35,278 nucleotides of DNA from a marine gamma proteobacterium HTCC2148 (GTDB lineage: Bacteria; Pseudomonadota; Gammaproteobacteria; Pseudomonadales; Halieaceae). Positions within the stretch are counted from its first letter, which is position 1, and the number at the start of each line of letters is the position of its first letter. A model generated the notes under the pieces. That model did not search any database, was not told the DNA's origin, and saw nothing but the letters and a program-made list of their open reading frames with translations. The stretch covers positions 113,483 through 148,760 of the forward strand of contig DS999226.1 in assembly GCA_000156295.1 (NCBI GenBank), given 5' to 3'. The position numbers and the translations under genes were made by a program. Below, in pieces: positions 30,897-35,278 of the stretch.

Positions 30897-33014
30897 ATGA
30901 AACACATCAAAAGACCAATTACCCACCCCCAATTTGTTAATTCCCTTTATCAACTCACAGCCGCTTTTTTATGCTCGATGATGGTTATGTCGGCAAACGC
31001 AGATGATAGCCGGTTCATCATTCAGGTAGATGAGGCCAACAAAGGCCTGGTCAAAGCACTGTCAAAACGAGCAGGCGGCAGATTAAAACTGGAAGCGAGA
31101 GGTTTTTTCGCTGCCGAGTTCCCGGGCCGCTCCTTAAATGATGTTCGTGGTCTGGTGAATAATCCGCATGTCATCAGTATTGAAGAAGACTTCAGACGCT
31201 TCCCAATGGGATTTGCTGATGAGGGTGCTAACCCGATGACCTCCCAGGTGATTCCCTACGCTATTATCCAGTCCCAGGCAGATCAACTGCAAAGTGAACT
31301 CAGTCCCGGGGACCTCATGTCTCAAAAGGTTTGCGTCATCGACTCGGGAATCGCAGGTTCCCAGGGCGAGACAGGCGGCCTTAATAGCGATTTCGACTGG
31401 AATGTTATTACAGGCGATAGTGACTCTGGCACCGGTTATTGGGGCAGCGACGGCGGCCCACATGGCACCCATGTTGCCGGCACAATCGCTGCAGCGGACA
31501 ATACGGTGGGGGTTATCGGGATGGCCCCAGGTGTGCCATTGCACATCATCAAAGTGTTTAATGCTGCCGGGTGGGGTTACTCCTCTGACCTGGCTTATGC
31601 TGCCCAAAACTGTGCCCAGGCAGGCGCGAATATAATATCAATGAGTTTAGGCGGCGGCGGCAGTAATAACGCGGAAAGAAACGCGTTTGATAGTTTCACA
31701 GCCGACGGTGGCCTGGTGTTGGCAGCCGCAGGCAATGACGGCAACAATGTTGTTTCCTATCCAGCCGGTTACGAGTCGGTAATGATGGTTGGCGCCAATG
31801 ATGCTGACAACAATATTGCATCGTTCTCCCAGTATCCCACCTGCACCCAGACTACCGGCCGCGGTAAAAAACGCACCACGGTCGTCAAAGACGGTATCTG
31901 TGTAGAAATCTCAGCAGGAGGCGTCAATACCTTGTCGACTTACCCTGCCGGTGGAGCATCGGTCGCGATTGCCTCATTGGACGGCACTTCACTGGCGGTA
32001 GCCGCTATGGAAAACCAGGGTGCTGCGGAAGCTGCAGTTTACGGTTTCGGGATCGGTAATAGTCAAGATCCAGGTGCGGACGGAAAAATCTGCGCAATAG
32101 ACAGAGGCAGCATTTCTTTTTACGACAAAGTGAATAATTGCGAGGGTTCAGGAGGCGTTGGCGCTATCGTTGTTAACAATGAGCCCGGTGCACTCTTCGC
32201 AACTCTGGGCGACGCTAATGACACCTCCATTCCCGCCGTGGGGGCTGCACAAAGCGACAGGTCTGCTGTATTTGGGGCTACCAATGCAGCCATTACCATA
32301 GGCGCTGGCGACTTTGGGTATATGAGCGGTACGTCAATGGCTACGCCGGCAGTAGCAGGTGTGGCTGCATTAGTATGGTCTCAGCACGCCAACTGCACCG
32401 GAGAAGACATTCGTAACGCGTTGAAACAATCGGCTCAAGACGCTGGAGCGCCAGGTAAAGACCTTTATCATGGATACGGCATCGTTCAGGCCAAGGCGGC
32501 CAGCGTTTGGCTGGAGCAGAATAGTAGTTGCGGCGGTGGCGGTGGCGGTGGCGACAACCCTCCCACAGCCAGTTTCTCACAGAGCTGCACATTACTGACT
32601 TGCGAGTTCACTGATACCAGTGTCGATGATGTCGGCATTGCTACTCGCGCCTGGAACTTTGGTGATGGTAATAGCAACACCCAAAGCAGCACTACCCATA
32701 CTTATGCTGCTTCCGGTACCTATACGGTCACACTGACAGTCACCGATACTACTGGCCAGATCAGCAGCCAGCCGGAAGCAGTGACAGTGACTGATGGAGG
32801 CGGTGGCGGTGGTAGCGACTACACCGTTGCGACTTACAACGCAGGCCGGAATTGGTATGCCGTAGTGTCATCACCCGATGGCGTATGGGGCAGCTTTGAC
32901 AACGGCGCAAATTGCGATGGCGGCACCACCTGCCAAAGCAATCAGCAACGTAAGAAGAGCGGGACCATGGTCTTCTCCCCGAGTTCGGGCGACCCGATTA
33001 CCATCATCTGGTAA
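30897..33014 (+). CDS. Secreted subtilisin-like serine protease (S8) with PA insert and PKD domain
   Basis: A 705-aa exported protease. A signal peptide (to about A36, SANA) is followed by an I9-type propeptide (about 38-105). The catalytic triad is Asp149 in VCVIDSGI, His189 in HGTHVAGT and Ser480 in GTSMATPAVAG; the oxyanion Asn is N280. A protease-associated insert (about 365-470) lies between oxyanion Asn and serine, as in lactocepin-like subtilases. A glycine run leads to a PKD domain (about 555-632, AWNFGDGN), a second glycine run, and an unassigned 65-aa C-terminus ending in ITIIW. It should degrade proteins outside the cell. It lies between the lipoprotein and a strong terminator, with a structured leader. 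Confidence 0.94.
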   Translation: MKHIKRPITHPQFVNSLYQLTAAFLCSMMVMSANADDSRFIIQVDEANKGLVKALSKRAGGRLKLEARGFFAAEFPGRSLNDVRGLVNNPHVISIEEDFRRFPMGFADEGANPMTSQVIPYAIIQSQADQLQSELSPGDLMSQKVCVIDSGIAGSQGETGGLNSDFDWNVITGDSDSGTGYWGSDGGPHGTHVAGTIAAADNTVGVIGMAPGVPLHIIKVFNAAGWGYSSDLAYAAQNCAQAGANIISMSLGGGGSNNAERNAFDSFTADGGLVLAAAGNDGNNVVSYPAGYESVMMVGANDADNNIASFSQYPTCTQTTGRGKKRTTVVKDGICVEISAGGVNTLSTYPAGGASVAIASLDGTSLAVAAMENQGAAEAAVYGFGIGNSQDPGADGKICAIDRGSISFYDKVNNCEGSGGVGAIVVNNEPGALFATLGDANDTSIPAVGAAQSDRSAVFGATNAAITIGAGDFGYMSGTSMATPAVAGVAALVWSQHANCTGEDIRNALKQSAQDAGAPGKDLYHGYGIVQAKAASVWLEQNSSCGGGGGGGDNPPTASFSQSCTLLTCEFTDTSVDDVGIATRAWNFGDGNSNTQSSTTHTYAASGTYTVTLTVTDTTGQISSQPEAVTVTDGGGGGGSDYTVATYNAGRNWYAVVSSPDGVWGSFDNGANCDGGTTCQSNQQRKKSGTMVFSPSSGDPITIIW

Positions 33015-33031
33015 GGCCAGGATTTTCTGTT

Positions 33032-33058
33032 AAAACCGGCTTACGCCGGTTTTTTTTT
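33032..33058 (+). terminator. Strong intrinsic terminator after the subtilase
   Basis: AAAACCGGC (33032-33040) and GCCGGTTTT (33045-33053) form a GC-rich stem around the tetraloop TTAC, with nine consecutive T ending at 33058. It starts 18 nt after the protease stop. The A-tract gives weaker activity on the minus strand. Confidence 0.92.
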
Positions 33059-33432
33059 GTCGAGTCTTGTATTAATGAACAACGCTTCGTCACTGGTAGA
33101 CGCCCCACTCGGGTCCGCGATGTTTTGTCTGGTCGTCCCCGGAGTGATTAGGGCTGCAAAACGCTGCGCCTCGTTGGTACTCTTTGTCGTTCCGGCCTGT
33201 TGGCTTACCACTATGCCGTGCTCTGTGATGAGAGGCAGCGGTGACATGGTAGGTCCTGCATTGGTCGCCGGTGCCGCAGTTATTTATGGCGTCGTCGTGG
33301 CGATGGGCCTCAGTTACTGCGCGCCCCATCTATCGTCATTTCAGGGTCGAAGACTCCTTACCTAAAGATCCACTAGTCTCCATAGCAAAGTTGAATGTGA
33401 TGCGCCTCGCCAGCAATTTATCTCCAGCTTGT
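33059..33432. other. Unassigned gap between convergent subtilase and katG
   Basis: This 374-bp stretch has long open frames on both strands: plus 33057-33365 (102 codons, no ribosome site) and minus 33041-33247 (68 codons, AGGA six nt before its ATG but ending inside the terminator). The minus one lies downstream of katG in the same direction. Neither resembles a family I can name, so both may be chance frames in spacer DNA. Confidence 0.35.
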
Positions 33433-35278
33433 TTATTGAAGATCATAACGATCAGCCTGCATCACTTTCACCCAGGCATCGACAAAATCGCTCACAAATG
33501 TTGCATTAGCATCATCAAATGCATAAGCCTCAGCAACAGCGCGCAATTCTGAGTTCGATCCAAAAATTAAATCCACAGGTGTAGCGGTGTACTTCACAAC
33601 ACCCGTTTTTCGATCGATTCCCTGGTAAATGCCGGGGCTGTCTGATTTTCGCCACTGGGTAGACATGTCCAAAAGATTAACGAAAAAGTCGTTACTCAAA
33701 CGGCCCGGATTGTCGGTAAACACTCCATTCTGACCACCGTCATAGTTGGCGTTTAAAACACGCAGGCCACCAACCAGCGCCGTCATTTCTGGCACAGTGA
33801 GGGCAAGTTGATCCGCTCGATCAACCAACATCTCTGCTGGAGAGCGATAGGATCGTTCCTCGCTGAAGTAATTTCGAAATGCATCGGCGGTCGGCTCCAG
33901 CAAAGCGAACGATGCCACGTCAGTCTGGATCTGGCTTGCATCCCCACGGCCCGGTGCGAAAGCCACCTCTAGTTTGACGCCACCATCATCTGCAGCCTTC
34001 TCAATCGCAGCTGCTCCGCCCAACACGATAACGTCGGCTAAAGATACCTTACGTCTATTGGACTGATTAAAATCCTGCTGCACAGCGCGCAGCACAGTTA
34101 ACGCTTTAGCGAGTTCCTGCGGGTTATTGGCTTCCCAATTTCTTTGTGGAGCCAGCGCGACACGCGCGCCATTCGCTCCGCCACGCATGTCACTGGCACG
34201 GAAGCTTGATGCTGATGCCCAAGCGGTTCTCACTAATTCAGACGTAGTCAGCCCGGAGTCCAGAACCTTTTTCTTCAGCTTTTTGATCTCGCGGCTACTA
34301 ATTAATTTACCTGCTCCAGTCGGAATCGGGTCCTGCCATATCATGGTTTCTGTCGGCACCTGATCACCCAGGTAACGGATGCGTGGTCCCATGTCACGAT
34401 GTGTCAATTTGTACCACGCTTTGGCGAACGCCTTCTGGTAATCGTCCGGGTTAGCCAGGAACCGTTCGGTGACTTTGCGGTATTCAGGATCGAACTTCAG
34501 CGCAAGATCGGCTGTAGTCATCACCGGCGCATTGAATTTACCGTCCACATGCGCGTCGGGCACAGCGCTATGCAATGATTCGTCTGTGGGTATCCACTGA
34601 ATTGCACCCGCCGGGCTGCGAGTCTGTTGCCACTCAAAATTCAATAAGTTTGAAAGATAAAGCGTTGTCCACTGTGTGGGGGCCTGAGTCCACGCACCCT
34701 CTAGTCCACTGGTGGTAGTATCCTCTGAGTGTCCTTTACCACACTTATTTTTCCAGCCCAGGCCCTGGGCCTCAACAGGCGCTGCGGCCGGTTCCGCGCC
34801 AACACAGTCAGCCGGTTTGCGAGCACCGTGCATTTTACCGAAGGTATGGCCGCCAGCTATCAAGGCCACAGTTTCTTCGTCGTTCATGGCCATGCGACCA
34901 AACGCAATGCGAATGTTCTGGGCCGATGCGACAGGGTCAGGTTTGCCCATTGGTCCCTCAGGATTCACGTAAATCAAACCCATATGGGTAGCGCCCAGCG
35001 GGCGTTGCAGTTTGCCATTGTCATCGCGACGATCACTCGCCAGCATCTCCACCTCAGGACCCCAGTAAACCATGTCGGGTTCCCAGTCGTCCGCTCGACC
35101 GCCGGCGAAGCCGTAGGTCTCGAAACCCATATTTTCAAGGCCCACGTTACCGGCTAAAACCATCAGGTCTGCCCAGGACAGGCTATGGCCATACTTCTGC
35201 TTCACTGGCCACAACAGGCGTCTCGCCTTGTCGAGGTTGCCGTTATCAGGCCAGCTGTTGAGTGGTTCAAAACGCTGC
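33433..35278 (-). CDS. katG: Catalase-peroxidase KatG, C-terminal part (5' end outside window)
   Basis: The frame is open to the right edge; the first visible residues are [20 protein letters not shown], so about 100 N-terminal residues, including the distal heme histidine and the Trp of the Met-Tyr-Trp crosslink, are missing. The crosslink Tyr is in [15 protein letters not shown] and the Met in [23 protein letters not shown], whose His is the proximal heme ligand. The C-terminal duplicated peroxidase domain is complete. The bifunctional heme enzyme destroys H2O2 in the cytoplasm or periplasm. It runs to TAA at 33433 and is convergent with the subtilase. Identification is secure; regulation cannot be read because the promoter lies outside the window. 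Confidence 0.96.
   Translation of the reverse strand, partial: QRFEPLNSWPDNGNLDKARRLLWPVKQKYGHSLSWADLMVLAGNVGLENMGFETYGFAGGRADDWEPDMVYWGPEVEMLASDRRDDNGKLQRPLGATHMGLIYVNPEGPMGKPDPVASAQNIRIAFGRMAMNDEETVALIAGGHTFGKMHGARKPADCVGAEPAAAPVEAQGLGWKNKCGKGHSEDTTTSGLEGAWTQAPTQWTTLYLSNLLNFEWQQTRSPAGAIQWIPTDESLHSAVPDAHVDGKFNAPVMTTADLALKFDPEYRKVTERFLANPDDYQKAFAKAWYKLTHRDMGPRIRYLGDQVPTETMIWQDPIPTGAGKLISSREIKKLKKKVLDSGLTTSELVRTAWASASSFRASDMRGGANGARVALAPQRNWEANNPQELAKALTVLRAVQQDFNQSNRRKVSLADVIVLGGAAAIEKAADDGGVKLEVAFAPGRGDASQIQTDVASFALLEPTADAFRNYFSEERSYRSPAEMLVDRADQLALTVPEMTALVGGLRVLNANYDGGQNGVFTDNPGRLSNDFFVNLLDMSTQWRKSDSPGIYQGIDRKTGVVKYTATPVDLIFGSNSELRAVAEAYAFDDANATFVSDFVDAWVKVMQADRYDLQ

Overview
The window looks like a chromosomal segment of a Gram-negative bacterium, most likely a marine-type gammaproteobacterium with an aerobic, lipid- or terpenoid-degrading lifestyle. 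This rests on gene content: acyl-CoA ligases, a cytochrome P450, crotonase and thiolase-like enzymes, an RND efflux pair, lipoproteins with lipoboxes, a Tat-exported protein, a TAXI receptor and KatG. No rRNA, tRNA, CRISPR array, phage gene or insertion sequence was seen. Taxonomy is an inference from family content and moderate GC, not from a marker gene.

Region 1 (1-9420) reads as a catabolic block. On the + strand are the tail of an acyl-CoA synthetase, a zinc-free NADP oxidoreductase 3 nt downstream, a zinc alcohol dehydrogenase and a P450. A convergent minus-strand operon follows in transcription order: a 38-codon small ORF, a crotonase, an AMP-forming acyl-CoA ligase and a GST. A thiolase-like protein type 1 and a PPOX-fold flavoprotein lie on + from 7188. 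The divergent point at 7092-7134 carries two face-to-face sigma70-like promoters, each with a 17-bp spacer, interleaved over one inverted repeat (TTACA-N6-TGTAA). This suggests one regulator controls both arms. P450/ADH oxidation, CoA activation and crotonase/thiolase-type processing would fit the breakdown of a hydrophobic substrate, which the sequence does not identify.

Region 2 (9600-16720) holds a 161-aa helical protein of unknown function, an MFS transporter of the spinster type and a secreted DUF3604 protein. It continues with a second NADP oxidoreductase paralogous to the one at 177 (minus strand), a second PPOX-fold protein and a lipoprotein metallo-beta-lactamase-fold hydrolase. The gap 14583-14917 is dense in palindromes.

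Region 3 (16857-23000) has a class V aminotransferase-like protein lacking the desulfurase cysteine, an orphan TAXI-type receptor with C-terminal membrane segments, a PepSY-type membrane protein, a short-chain dehydrogenase with a twin-arginine signal and another zinc alcohol dehydrogenase.

Region 4 (23024-27327) is an RND permease and adaptor pair overlapping by 4 bp, with no outer-membrane channel or regulator nearby. The permease has substitutions at the aligned proton-relay positions.

Region 5 (27866-35278) holds a TIR-transmembrane-TolB/FlgO-like-TPR protein in an apparent operon with a small lipoprotein, then a secreted subtilase whose leader can fold into a multi-helix RNA and which ends at a strong intrinsic terminator. 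It closes with the C-terminal part of catalase-peroxidase KatG, cut by the window edge. The TIR-TolB-TPR/lipoprotein pair and the 7.1-kb divergent control region with its small ORF are the best candidates for something undescribed.
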